A stretch of DNA of 64,000 nucleotides from Rhineura floridana. Its lineage: Eukaryota > Chordata > Lepidosauria > Squamata > Rhineuridae. The notes beneath the pieces are model-generated. The model had not been told where the DNA came from and ran no database searches. It worked only from the letters and a program-made list of their open reading frames with translations. The DNA lies in the NCBI RefSeq assembly GCF_030035675.1, contig NC_084480.1, forward strand, positions 128,848,738-128,912,737. The letters are read 5' to 3'. Positions 1 to 10,578 of this stretch are shown one piece after another (the stretch's first letter is position 1; the number at the start of each line of letters is the position of its first letter). Position numbers and translations under genes: made by a program.

Positions 1-106
1 GGCTGGCTCTGAGAATGTCCCTATCTTTCTGCTTTGCAGAAAAAATGCATTGGCTGTACTAGCGTCTAAGGACTTCCTTTTCGAACACGTTTTTTTCTTT
101 CATCTA

Positions 107-248
107 CAGCAAGGATTAGAAAGTTGTAGCCCTCCAGATGTTACTGGACTACAATTGCCATCACCCCTGACCTTTGACCATACTGGCTGGAGCTGGTGGG
201 AGTTGGAGTCCAACAACTTCGAGAGGCCAACAGGGTTCCCACCCACCC
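107..248. mobile_element. Palindromic hAT-like MITE, family C (degenerate)
   Basis: The two halves are imperfect inverted copies: a GTAGCCCTCCAGATGTT-like arm on the left and a GGGAGTTGGAGTCCAACAAC arm on the right, around a TGACCATACTGGCTGG centre. The same layout recurs at 8083, 28062 and 43210, where an 8-bp target duplication can be seen. No clear duplication is visible here. The ends are approximate. Confidence 0.6.
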
Positions 249-832
249 CCCAAAATCGACAGGCCACTGCACATATTCTAGTTGCCATCTGGAAGCCATT
301 TTGAATTGTGCCATATGGCAGATCTTTCTATGTCGCAAGTCGTTAGTCTGCAATAGACTGGGGGACTTTGCCAAGGCCAGACTTCTTTCTGGTTTGTTGT
401 TTGTTTGTTTGTTTGTTTGTGGCAGCATGGAGGGAATCAGCTACTTGGCATGGTGAACTCACATAGCTGCATGCAAAGTGCTCTGTTCAAATGTGGAATG
501 ATTTCATGTGGCTTGCATGTTGTGCTCATGATGTATGCTCCAGTTCTGTTCCAAGTTATCTCTGTCAAATGACTATCTACAGTGCTTGGATTCTTTGATG
601 TTTCACAGCACAAAGACAGTCACATCGAATATTGCAGATTCAACAAGCAGGAGGGTGACAACCCATTAACAAATTGTGAACTGTGTCCATGATGAGAGAT
701 TCTTATTTTTCATATTATAAATGAACAATCACATTGCAGAATAGATATTAATTTCCCCTTTGCTTTCTAACACCTGGCTGTTAGTTTGATATTTATTTAT
801 TTATTTATTTATTAAAGTATAAGCCACACTTT
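249..832. other. Stretch without a recognisable gene
   Basis: I see no coding sequence. It contains a (TTTG)n run at 392-420 and an (ATTT)n run at 791-813. Positions 821-832 (AAGCCACACTTT) are the left target-site duplication of the BovB LINE that follows. Confidence 0.6.
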
Positions 833-3800
833 CCTCCTCTAGGATGCACACCTTAACGTGGTGAGGGGGTTTGAGACTGTCGAAGAAGCTGAGAGCAATG
901 CCATCAGGAGTCTAGACCAAGAGGATAGACTCCTAGCAGGGGCGCCCAAGGTGGAATGGTCAAAGCTGAGACACCAGACTAAGATGCATCCACTCTCAGA
1001 GGAAGGCAATGGTAAACCATCTCTGCATACCTCTTATCATGAAAACCCTATGAACAGAGTATCCAAAATGCAACACGAGATAGTGCCGGAAGATGAAACC
1101 CCCAGATCAGATGGCACTCAACAAGCTACTAAAGAATAACAACAGACAAGAAGAGTAGCGCTGTGACTAATGACGCCACTGGGTCAAAGTCAAATGGAAG
1201 CCCAGAGGCTTATGTTCATAGATGCGAAAGGGGAGTCCGGAGTTGTACGTCGTACACAGTAGGAACATGGAATGTGAGAAGCATGAACCAGGGAAAATTA
1301 GAGATTGTCAAGCAAGAAATGGAACGTATCAACATTACAATACTTAGCATGAGTGAATTAAAATGGACAGGAATGGGACATTTTCAGTCAGGCAATTACA
1401 AAATATTTTATGCAGGAAATGAGAAATTAAGAAAAAACGGGTTGCTTTAATAGTGAGAAGTGATGTAGGGAGAGCAATTAGAAGCTATACTGCAAGGTCT
1501 GAGAGAGTTATATCAATGAGATTTAATGGGAGACCTATTAACGTAACCATCATCCAAGTCTATGCTCCAAAGGTAAACAGAGAAGGAAAGGAATTGGAGA
1601 GATTTTACACAGGAATACAGGAGGAAATTGATCACACACCAAAACAAGACGTGCTGATAATCATGGGGGACTAGAATGCAAAAGTAGGGAACAGAAAAGA
1701 ACAAATGGTGGGGAAATGGGGCTTAGGAGATAGAAATGAAGCAGAAGAAAGGCTTATTGAATTCTGTGAAGCCAATAATTTGTTTCTTGCAAACACATTT
1801 TTTCAGCAGCCGAAAAGACAACTGTACATACGGACATCACCAAATGGTCAATATAGGAATCAAATTGATTATATAATTGGTAGCAGAGATGGAGAAGTTC
1901 CATACTTTCTGCAAAAACAAGATCAAGAGCAGACTGCGGTACAGATCATGAACTGGTCATATCGAAAATCAAAGTTAAGCTAAAGAAGAACAATAAAGCA
2001 ATCATAATGCCAAAATACAATTTAAATAACATCCCAGGAGAATATAAAGATAAAAAAGGAACTGATTTGAGGCTTTAAACTTAGTTGATAGACAACCAGA
2101 AGAGCTATGGAACGAAGTCAGAGACATTATCAGGGAAGAATGCAAAAAGACAATACCTCTAGTTAAAAAGAGGGAAAGACCTCAATGGATGACTGAAGAA
2201 ACTCTTAAAATGGTTAAAGAGAGAAGGAAAGCAAAAGCAAAAGGAGACAGAAACCCTAGGTCATATAACCCTAAATGCAACAATACAGCGACTAGTACGT
2301 AGGGACAAAGAGAACTATTACAATAGTTAATGTATAGAAATAGAAGAGGACAACAAAAAGGGAAGAACAAGAGCCCTATTCCAAAAGATTAGAGAAATTA
2401 AAGGGAAATTTAAACCAAGAGTAGGGTTGTTGAATAATTAACAGGGGAACACAGTGACTGACCAAGATGAAATAAAAGGAAGATGGAAGCAATACACTGA
2501 CAAATTATATAAAAGAGATGCAAGGATGACAGATTCATTCATGGAGGAACTGTATGATAAAGAATCAGAAATTTTAGAATGTGAGGTGAAAGCTGCTCTT
2601 AAAATACTTGGAAGAAACAAATCACCAGGAACAGATGGAATACCAATAGAGTGGCTACAAGTTACCAGAGCTTGGAAAAGTTACTTTTTTGAACTACAAC
2701 TCCCATCAGCCCCAGCCAGCATGGCCACTGTATTGGGCTGATGGGAGTTATAGTTCAAAAAAGTAACTTTTCCAAGCACTGCAAGTTACTAATACTGAAT
2801 CTGTCCAAATTCTGACAAAAATCTGTCAACAAATATGGAAAAGTAAACAATGCCCCACGTTCAATATACATTTCAATTCCAAAGAAAGGGGATACCAGGG
2901 AATGCAGTAATTATCAAACGATTGCCTTAATATCCTATGCAAGTAAAGTAATGTTCAAGGCTCTTACCATATATGGAGTGAGAAATGCCAAATGTCCAAG
3001 CTGGATTTAGAAAGGGAAGAGGCACCAGAGATCATATCGCAAACATACGTTGAATAATGGAACGGGCCAAGGAATTTCAAAAGAAAATCACAGTTTTATA
3101 GATTACAGCAAAGCCTTTGATTGTGTAGATCATGAAAAACTATGGAATGCTTTAAAAGAAATGGGGGTGCGACAGCATCTGATTGTCCTGATGCGCAACC
3201 TATACTCTGGACAAGAGGGTACTGTAAGGACAGAATATGGAGAAACTGATTGGTTCCCAATTGGAAAGGGTGTGAGACAGGCATGTATCTTATCACCCTA
3301 TTTGTTTAATCTATATGCAGAACATATCATATGGAAAGCTGGATTGGACCAAGATGAAGGAGGTGAGAAAATTGGAGGGAGAAATATCAATAATTTAAGA
3401 TATTCAGACAATACCATACTACTAGCAGAAACCAGTCATGATTTGAAACAAATGCTGATGAATGTTAAAGAGGAAAGCACAAAAGCAGGACTACAGCCGA
3501 ACATCAAGAAGACTAAACTAATGACAACAGAAAATTTATGTAACTTTAAAGTTGACAATAAGGACATTGAACTTGTCAAGGATTACCTTGGCAAAGTCAT
3601 TAACCAAAATGGAGACAATAGTCAAGAAATTAGAAGAAGGCTAGGACTGGGGAGGGCAGCTATGAGAGAACTAGAAAAGGTCCTCAAATGCAAAAATGTA
3701 TCACTGAACACTAAAGTCAGGATCAATCAGACCATGGTATTCCCAATCTCTATGTGTGGATGTGAAAGTTGGACAGTGAAAAAAGTGGATAAGAGAAAAA

Positions 3801-4175
3801 TCAACTCATATGAAATGTGATGTTGGAGAAGTGTCTTGCAGATACCATGGACTGTGAAAAAGACAAATAATTGGGTGTTAGAACAAATTAAACCAGAACT
3901 GTCACTAGAAACTAAAATGATGAAACTGAGCTTATCCTACTTTGGACACATCATGAGAAGACATGATTCACTAGAAAAGGCAATAATGCTGGGAAAAACA
4001 GAAGGGAGTAGAAAAAGAGGAAGGCCAAACAAGAGATGGATTGATTCCATAAAGGAAGTCACAGACCTGAACTGACAAGATCTGAACAGGATGGCTCATG
4101 ACAGATGCTGTTGGAGGTCGCTGATTCATAGGGTCGCCATAAGTTGAAATGGACTTGAAGGCACAAATCAACAAC
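833..4175 (+). mobile_element. Near-full-length RTE/BovB LINE (decayed)
   Basis: This is a non-LTR retrotransposon with an apurinic endonuclease followed by a reverse transcriptase. Endonuclease pieces are readable at about 1238-1890 (GTWNVRSM, SELKWTG, VYAPKV, NQIDYIIG). RT pieces are at 3050-3820 (DYSKAFDCVDHEKLW, KGVRQACILSPYLFNLYAEH), and the C-terminal part is at 3836-4075. The element ends with GGTCGCCATAAGT...GACTTGAAGGCAC and CAA-rich sequence, as BovB does. A 12-bp target duplication, AAGCCACACTTT (821-832) against AAGCCGCACTTT (4176-4187), brackets it. It is broken: the frame shifts between 1440 and 1450, a TAG at 1672-1674 sits where GDWNAKVG is expected, and the catalytic YADD reads YSDN at 3401-3412. 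A MITE interrupts it at 2666-2781. The length of about 3.3 kb fits a complete BovB. It cannot move on its own. Confidence 0.95.
2666..2781. mobile_element. hAT-like MITE family A, copy 1, inside BovB
   Basis: A 116-bp near-perfect palindrome with termini CAGAGCTTGGAAAAGTTAC and GTAACTTTTCCAAGCACTG. It is flanked by an exact 8-bp duplication, CAAGTTAC (2658-2665 and 2782-2789). Removing it restores the BovB reading around EWLQVTN. CAG-type termini with an 8-bp duplication are the hAT hallmark. There is no coding capacity, so it must have been moved by an autonomous relative. Confidence 0.93.
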
Positions 4176-4187
4176 AAGCCGCACTTT

Positions 4188-4576
4188 TCATAGCAGTACA
4201 TCAAGGAGCCTTATAACATACAAGACAACAATAAAATTTAAAAACCAATAAAAACATCATTAAAAACAACAATAAAATCATCAATAAATACTGTATTGCT
4301 TAGAGAGAAAATCATGTTACAAAGGCCTGCCTAAAAAGTTTCAGTTTTCAAGAGATGCCTGAAAGAAAGGAGGGCCTGCCACGCTAACGGCTCGGACCCT
4401 GGTGGAGGCCAGAGCATGGGGAACCACCAAAAGTGCCCCATCAGAGGATATAGCATTATAGCGGATATACTGTTAGCACCATACACTAGGGCAGGGATGG
4501 GGGGCCTGTGTCCCTCCACAAGTCCCAGCTAGAATGGCCAATGGACAGGGATGAGAGTGCAGCAACATGAAATTTG
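4188..4576. other. AT-rich repeat debris, no gene
   Basis: It is A-rich sequence with repeated AAAACAACAATAAAA-like stretches, resembling the 3' end of an old LINE or SINE that the BovB inserted into. Positions 4493-4567 look like a deleted family C MITE (GGGGGGCCTGTGTCCCTCC...). No coding sequence was seen. Confidence 0.45.
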
Positions 4577-4848
4577 CTAAACCATGGCAGTGATGGCCAA
4601 CAGCATGGATCGCCTTGAAAGAGGATTAGACAAACTCATGGCTACTAACCCTGATGGCAATGTTCCACCTCCACTCTTGAAGGCAGTATGCTTTTCAATA
4701 CTAGTCACTAGAAACCAGAGTAGGGGAGAGTGTGCTCTTGTCCTCAGGTTCTCCTTGCAGGCTCGCCCTAGGCATCTAGTTGGCCACGGTGAGAACAAAG
4801 TCCTGGACTAGATGGGCCCCTGGCCTAATCCAGCATGTTCTTAATATA
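4577..4848 (+). mobile_element. CR1-like LINE 3' fragment
   Basis: The sequence ends in a CTAGATGGGCCCCTGGCCTAA...CAGCATGTTCTTA motif. The antisense form (AAGAACATAAGAAGAGCCTG) recurs at 7738, 49649 and 55617. The body, with ATGGCTACTAACCCTGATGG and GGCATCTAGTTGGCC, matches the other copies in order. Assignment to the CR1 group comes from recalled squamate repeats. It has no coding capacity. Confidence 0.6.
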
Positions 4849-7560
4849 AAGATCTGGAAGGGCCCCTCCCTATTCCAAAATCATTCCTCTGTTATAGATT
4901 TTATGAAATCCTAATTCTATCCAAAAATCAATTCAGGTGACACCCTGATGCATCAAAGTAAATTGCTTTGAGTTGCCCCTCGCCTCTGTTGTCCCTCCTA
5001 GCTCTTCGGACACTGTCTGCAAACAGGTATTAAGAGCAGTGCAGACACAGATGAGAAATGCAAGAGTTAATTAGTATTGATGTCAAAGGATTTCGATCCA
5101 GGCTGGATTTTGCTGTAAACTCCTCCCCATTCATCTCATTGAACGAGCCCTTGGAACAAACAGTACATCTGTAGTTTAGTCCGCAGATCTATGAACCTGT
5201 CCTTTATACATTATGTGGCTGAGGGCTTGCTCGCTCACTGTCTCTTCTTCTTCTTCTTCTTCTTCTTCTTCTTCTTCTTCTTCTTTTACCACTACCACCA
5301 CCACCACCACGACTACGACTACTATTACTACTACTACTACTACTTTTGGTTTAACAGTGTAAAGCTGCTTGGAGCTGCTTCAACTGCACTGCAGAGGGTA
5401 AAATGCTTTTTTAAACAGTACAGGAAGTGGCTGTGTGTCATCTCCTGTGTAATTCAATGCCACTGTACATACAACTGTACATACAACAAAATGGATGCAT
5501 CCATGTTGTACTGGGACAGATTTATCCATCCCTAATAAAAAGTGTCAGGTACTCAGAGTTGGGGTCTGAGGGGGTAGGGGTCCAAGCAACACCAAAACAA
5601 ATGAGTGGCAGGCAGAATAGGTGTCAAACCAGCATCGCAAGTAGCTCTGGAGCCCTTTTGCAGCTTTGCAAATGTTTAACAAAGCATTTACTACATGCAC
5701 ACATTCCTATTCAGTTTTGAGAGTAGCCAATATAACTGGGTGGCTTACAAGGAATAAAATAAACAAAATGGCAATAAGAATACAACTAATAACACCTTTA
5801 AAAACCAATCACTTAGAGAGGTTTGTGGGGACACATTTGGTCCCTGGGCCTTCAGTAAAACCACTGAGTTCAGGGCCTGAAATGACTTAACTGCACCACT
5901 GATAGCAGCTCTTAACATTTCCATACGCGGAAATGAGGCAGGGCTTGTTCCTGACCACTGTGTCTGTGATGCTTCTAACACCTTACCAGCAGTTTTTGTC
6001 CAGTGGCTTGAAGGGACTGCAGTTCTGCGCTCTGGCTAGTCCTTGTGGACTGCAGTGCCAAGACAGCTGGTGCTAAGTTCCTCAATCAAGCCCCATGGCA
6101 CCTGACTTGAACCAAAATAGTATGCAACAGAGGGACTCTGGAGAAGCCATACCTGAAACCAGCCAGCCGTTACTTCTCTCAGAAAAGGGCATGCATTCCA
6201 AAAAAGTTAGAGAACCACCTGGAGAAATTACTCCTGACAAGAGTGAGACTTCTAACATGCTAACCCGCATGTAACCTGCTGGGTTATGGTTTGTAGAAGA
6301 AGTGATGAAATATTCATGGTGACATAACGGCTGCAAATAGGGACGGCAAAGAGGGAATACAAAAAGGGCACTGATCAAATTATTCCACACACCAATAAAG
6401 GAGTTGCAGCCTCTGTGAAACTACAGAATAAAGCAATAGCCTCAAGTTACACCTACTAAGTTCAATTGGCTCTAAAACTTCCCTTCTTTGCACTACATCG
6501 GATTACATTGCTTGCCTCCATTCATTTCTCAACAAAGGTGCCACTATCATTAAGAGATCTACGACTGTCCGTGGAGAAAATGGGCAATTATCTGTTCAGG
6601 TAAGTCTACACAGAAGCTGGCTGACGGAGAATCTGTTCACTTGAAGTGATAAGGATATTGGGTGGGAGGATGGACACAGTATTATTTGTGCAGTGATATT
6701 GTGCCAATTGCCACTCCTGGGATTCAGGGGGAGCCTTACCATTAGAGGGAGGCATCCACAGTGCTTGGACAGTTGATTTTAACAAGAAATTAGTTCCAGT
6801 TTATCTCCTCCAAAAAGGAAGAGGCAGAGCAATCTAAATGATGAGAAGCCAGAAGGGGGGGGGGGCTGGCAGAAGAGGAGTTGGCGGAAAGCTCTGTAGC
6901 ATCTATTTGCTGCTCAGGAGCTGCCAGCTCCATTAGGAGCTGAGCCCAGGAGCCAGGTTGAAGAGCTGGCTCCCACGAACAGGCCTACCGGGGAGTAAGC
7001 GGTCCCTGTAGGCCACCATTGTAATTTGTTTACTGCACTGGCCTATTAGCCGGCAGAATTATCATGGGGATTGGGACCCGGGGAAACACTTCAAGGGGGA
7101 CTTGGAAGTCATGCAAGTTCCCACCCCCCCGTGACTTCTTCCCCACCACGCCCCCGGAACACCCCATTTTCAGGGCTTCCACTGGCTTCTGCCAGCTCTC
7201 TGTCTGCCAGGCTGGCCCTCCCTAGTGGACCCCCAGTGGTGCCAGCAGGGTCCTGATGGTGGCACAGCTCAGCTGTGACAGGGGGCTTCTGCTGGCAAAC
7301 CCCAGCAGACCCCGGCAGCGTCAGGAGTTTGCCAGCTCAGCCAGGGGACCACTGCATCCAACTCCCTCTAGCCCAGTGGAAATATGAGTTGGATTGCACC
7401 CTAATTCAATTCCAGTTCCATTTCAAGTTCAGTTTACAATTTCCCCTCCTCTCACTGAAGCTGCTAACGCGTTGGCATGTTGTTTGAATCTCTTTTGGTT
7501 TTCGTTTTATTTTGAGTTTTTAAAATATTTGCTTTTAACTTTCCCTTTTATTGACAGTTT
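4849..7560. other. Stretch without a recognisable gene; microsatellite at 5243-5345
   Basis: No conserved protein is seen in any frame. It holds a (TTC)n run that passes into (CAC)n, (GAC)n and (TAC)n triplets at about 5243-5343, and a G run at 6847-6856. The sequence is unusually GC-rich around 7070-7330, without a recognisable product. The open frame across the triplet repeats is low-complexity and not a gene. Confidence 0.5.
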
Positions 7561-7655
7561 TAATGTTTGTTTGTTTGTTTGTAAACCACTTAGAGATTCT
7601 ATTTGCAGTCAAGCGGTATATAAATTTTGTTAAATAAAATAAAAATGAGAGACTC
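7561..7655 (+). mobile_element. LINE 3' terminus
   Basis: Positions 7588-7640 (AACCACTTAGAGATTCTA...AAGCGGTATATAAATTT) followed by AAATAAAATAAAAAT are typical of the short conserved 3' ends of L2/CR1-type LINEs and their SINEs. A (TTTG)n run precedes it. Confidence 0.5.
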
Positions 7656-7737
7656 TGACTATTTGTCAAGGTAAGGAAATAGAACTATAAATACATAAAT
7701 GGAATTCTTCCATTGGGCTTTGCACATGCTTAAGTGA

Positions 7738-8036
7738 AATCAAACTTAAGAACGCAACAACTGTGCTGGATCATACCAAAGGCCTATCTAATCCACCATT
7801 CTCTTCTCTCAGTGGCTCATAAGCAACCTCACAGGAAGCTCATGAGCAGAACTTGAATGCAATAGTCATCTCCTGCTCATGATTCTCAGCAACTGGTGTT
7901 CGAAAGCATAGTGCCTCTGATACTGGAGGTAGGGCATAGCCATCATGACTAGTAGCCATTGATAGAATTATCCTCCATCAATTTATCTAATCTACTTCTG
8001 AGATGTCATAAAAGGAGTTGCCCTTTGCCTTGTCAT
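7738..8036 (-). mobile_element. CR1-like LINE 3' fragment, antisense
   Basis: It reads TTAAGAACGCAACAACTGTG CTGGATCATACC, then CATAGCCATCATGACTAGTA and ATTTATCTAATCTACTTCTG, in the same order as the antisense copies at 49649 and 55617. It is non-coding and diverged. Confidence 0.6.
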
Positions 8037-8082
8037 ATGTTAGTTTGGTGAAGGCACAAACTTGAAAAATAAGGAGCTATGG

Positions 8083-8358
8083 CAGCAGAGGGGAACCTGT
8101 GGCCCTCTAGATCAGCCTTTGCCAACCAGTGTGCCTCTGGATGTTGTTGGACCACAATTCCCATCTTTCCTGACCATTGGCAATGCTGGCTGGGGCTGAT
8201 GGGAGTTGTGGTCCAACAACATCTGGAGGCACACTGGTTGGGAAAGGCTGCTCTAGATGTTGTTGGATTCCAACTACCATCAGCCTTAGCCAGCGTAGCC
8301 AATGGTCAGGGATGATGGGATTTGCAGTCCCACAACATCTGAAGGTCCCCCACTCCTG
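8083..8358. mobile_element. hAT-like MITE family C, split by a family B MITE
   Basis: The outer element has termini CAGCAGAGGGGAACCTGTGG and GGTCCCCCACTCCTG. The likely 8-bp duplication is AGCTATGG (8075-8082) against AGCTATAA (8359-8366), 6 of 8 matching. Its left arm is interrupted at 8112/8113 by the 138-bp family B element, and the arm resumes at 8251. Without the insertion, the two halves form the usual palindrome around GCCAATGGTCAGGGATGATG. Confidence 0.8.
8113..8250. mobile_element. hAT-like MITE family B, copy 1, nested in family C
   Basis: A 138-bp palindrome with termini CAGCCTTTGCCAACCAGTGT and ACACTGGTTGGGAAAGGCTG. It has an exact 8-bp duplication, CTCTAGAT (8105-8112 and 8251-8258). 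The duplicated bases belong to the family C element, so family B moved after that element had landed. Confidence 0.93.
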
Positions 8359-8832
8359 AGCTATAACACGGTAGTCTCTTCCACCATATTAGTTTAAAAT
8401 GGAAGCACCCTGTTTGCCCGCCCATTTCAACAAATGACAACATTCTGTAAAGGTTCCACGCTAAAGGACAGCAAGGTAGTAGAGAAGGAAAAAGTCATTT
8501 AAACTTTTTAAACTTGCAATCTATAATATTCCCTCTACTCAAATGTCAAAATTTAGCAGGCTTGTGCTCGTTGATATATCCTGCACAAGATCAAGTCCTT
8601 GTGGCCTGATATGATTGTTGGGTGGAGCAGGGACAAAGAGAGTGCTTCCAGGTTGGTGCTTATTGTGGAATTGATGTTCCTCATGCATACCAGCTTTTCA
8701 CACCATCCACACAACTTCGTTGTCATAAAAATGCCAGCCTGTATTTCCCCCCATTTAATCCTCTCCATGGGAATCCGGTAAGGTGAAAGAAGTTGTTGCC
8801 AGTAAACTGTTTTCAACATCTGGATTTTACTT
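8359..8832. other. Stretch without a recognisable gene
   Basis: No coding sequence, RNA gene or repeat that I can name. Confidence 0.5.
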
Positions 8833-9010
8833 TGTTATTACATTTATATCCCACCTTTCCTCCAAGGAGTTCAAGGTGGCATACATTGGCCTCCCTCTCC
8901 TCATTTTATTCTCACAACAACACTGTGAGGTAGGTTAGACTGAGACACTGTGATTGCCCAAGGTCACCCAGTGTACTTCATAGCTGAGTGATATCTGAAT
9001 GACCATAATA
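8833..9010 (-). mobile_element. tRNA-derived SINE with L2-like tail (MIR-like), antisense
   Basis: It starts with the tail end, TTTATATCCCACCTTTCCTC CAAGGAG, then CTCACAACAACACTGTGAGG (the MIR/CORE-like centre) and CCCAAGGTCACCCAGTG. The tRNA-like head, with its B box, is degraded here but intact at 51787-52020. It is non-coding. Confidence 0.75.
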
Positions 9011-9964
9011 TTGAGCCCCCATCTGGAAGCACCCAGAGAGAGAGAGAGAGAATCCAGTAACATTCCCTACAACTCAGAACATTAGATTATATAGTAAATA
9101 CTCAACACGTACCTGAATCATACAGCAATTACCATTACAGTGTCCCTTCACACTACAGCGTCAAGGCTAATATATACATACATTTTAAACCATCTCTCTT
9201 TCTACAGACATTATTTCTCAAGACTTACAGCTTATCTAATCAGAATTGGCTCTGCCACATCCATCCTTCTTCCTTATTTTGACTGCATAACATTGTTTTA
9301 TCACAGCTCCTCTTTCATTCACTTGAGATCCCCCGAGATATTTTACTATAAGATTTGCTACCCTCAAGCTTGATGTTCCTAGGAAAGCACATCAACCTAA
9401 CATTTTTGAAAGGCCAAGTTGTTTCCTATCGTCCCTCAGGAGCCAATATCAGTCCATCCTATCGTTATTTAAATGTACTGGCATTGCGCCTGAGCAGAGC
9501 TGTCAAGATTGTAAATTCAGGTTATAACCTCTAGAGCACTCCCAATCTTGGCTTATCCCGAGTTGCCGAACATTGAAAGAAATACTGAGAAGGCAACGAG
9601 CTTCATGAATCTCTGAGATGTGAAGTCTGCAGAAAAGCCGAACGTGACAGGGAGAGGGAGGAAGGGAAACAGAACAGCTCTTTGAAAGGTTCAATAAACC
9701 ACAGCATCTCTCACTCTCTCTCTCTTTTTGGCCATCAGTTATTGGCAGCCAATATGTCTGTGGCTTCACCCTGTCTTAGAGAAAGGAAATAAAGTCATTG
9801 TGAAGGTCACTTTTACAAGCAATACTTTGCACCTTGTTAAGTAGGGGCAATTCAGAAATGTGATGTCTGTGAATTCTGTTATGAAACTACCATATCTTCC
9901 CCCACCCTCCCTTTACTAAGTATCATATTGGAAAGTTATTGCTTGCTGGCTTTATTACAGTGGT
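9011..9964. other. Stretch without a recognisable gene
   Basis: A short (GA)n run lies at 9031-9048 and a CTCTCTCT run near 9711-9726. No conserved open frame or recognisable repeat was seen. Confidence 0.5.
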
Positions 9965-10142
9965 AATGGACTGCCTTCAAGACAATTCCGACTTATGGCG
10001 ACCCTATGAATAGGGTTTTGTGGTAAGTGGTATTCAGAGGTGGTTTACGATTGCCTTCCTCTGAGGCTGAGCGGCAGTGACTGGCCCAAGGTCACCTAGT
10101 GAGCTTCATGGCTGTGTGGGGATTTGAACCCTGGTCTCCCAG
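9965..10142 (-). mobile_element. Sauria-like SINE with BovB tail, antisense
   Basis: On the minus strand it runs from a tRNA-like part (B box GGTTCAAATCC at the right end) through TGAAGCTCACTAGGTGACC and a GAGGAAGGCAATCGTAAACC block to a tail matching the BovB 3' end (GGGTCGCCATAAGTCGGAAT). The head is truncated near 10142. The tail similarity suggests mobilisation by BovB reverse transcriptase. Confidence 0.85.
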
Positions 10143-10283
10143 TGGAGGCTGGTCCATTAGGGCAAGTGGGGCACTGCACTGCCCCACCAATCTCAGTCTG
10201 CTCTCAACCAGCCCCCACCTGCCTGCTTTCTTATGAAGAACCATTCCAGGGTGTGGCATTGGCTGTCAGCTTCCATCTCCTTA

Positions 10284-10578
10284 GGCCCAATCTGCACTAT
10301 ACATTTAAAGCAGTAGTATGCCAATTTAAACAGGCCTGGCTTCCCCCAAAGCATCCTGGGAACTGTAGTTTGTGAAGGGTGCAGAGAGCTGTTAGGAGAC
10401 CCCTATTCCCCTCACAAAGCTACAATTCCCAGAGTGGTTTAACAATCAATTCCTCTTCCCAGGGAGCTCTGAGAATTATAGTTTTGTGAGGGGAACAGGG
10501 TTCCCACGATTGTTTGAGGGAAGTCATAACTGTTTAAAGTTATATGATACTGCTTTAAATGCAGAATACAGATTAGGG
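10284..10578. mobile_element. MITE family E, copy 1 (PIF/Harbinger-like?)
   Basis: The termini are GGCCCAATCTGCACTATACA and the inverted counterpart TGCAGAATACAGATTAGGG. Three-base flanks TTA and TTG are compatible with a 3-bp target duplication. Inside are alternating inverted blocks: CTGGGAACTGTAGTTTGTGA, GCTACAATTCCCAGAGTGG, then an inverted AATTATAGTTTTGTGAGG. The same layout recurs at 15261-15570. It is non-coding. The superfamily is uncertain. Confidence 0.7.

Noticed and set aside
5191-5535. 114-codon open frame with phenylalanine, histidine and tyrosine runs
   Set aside because: The runs are translations of (TTC)n, (CAC)n and (TAC)n microsatellites. There is no domain and no splice context.
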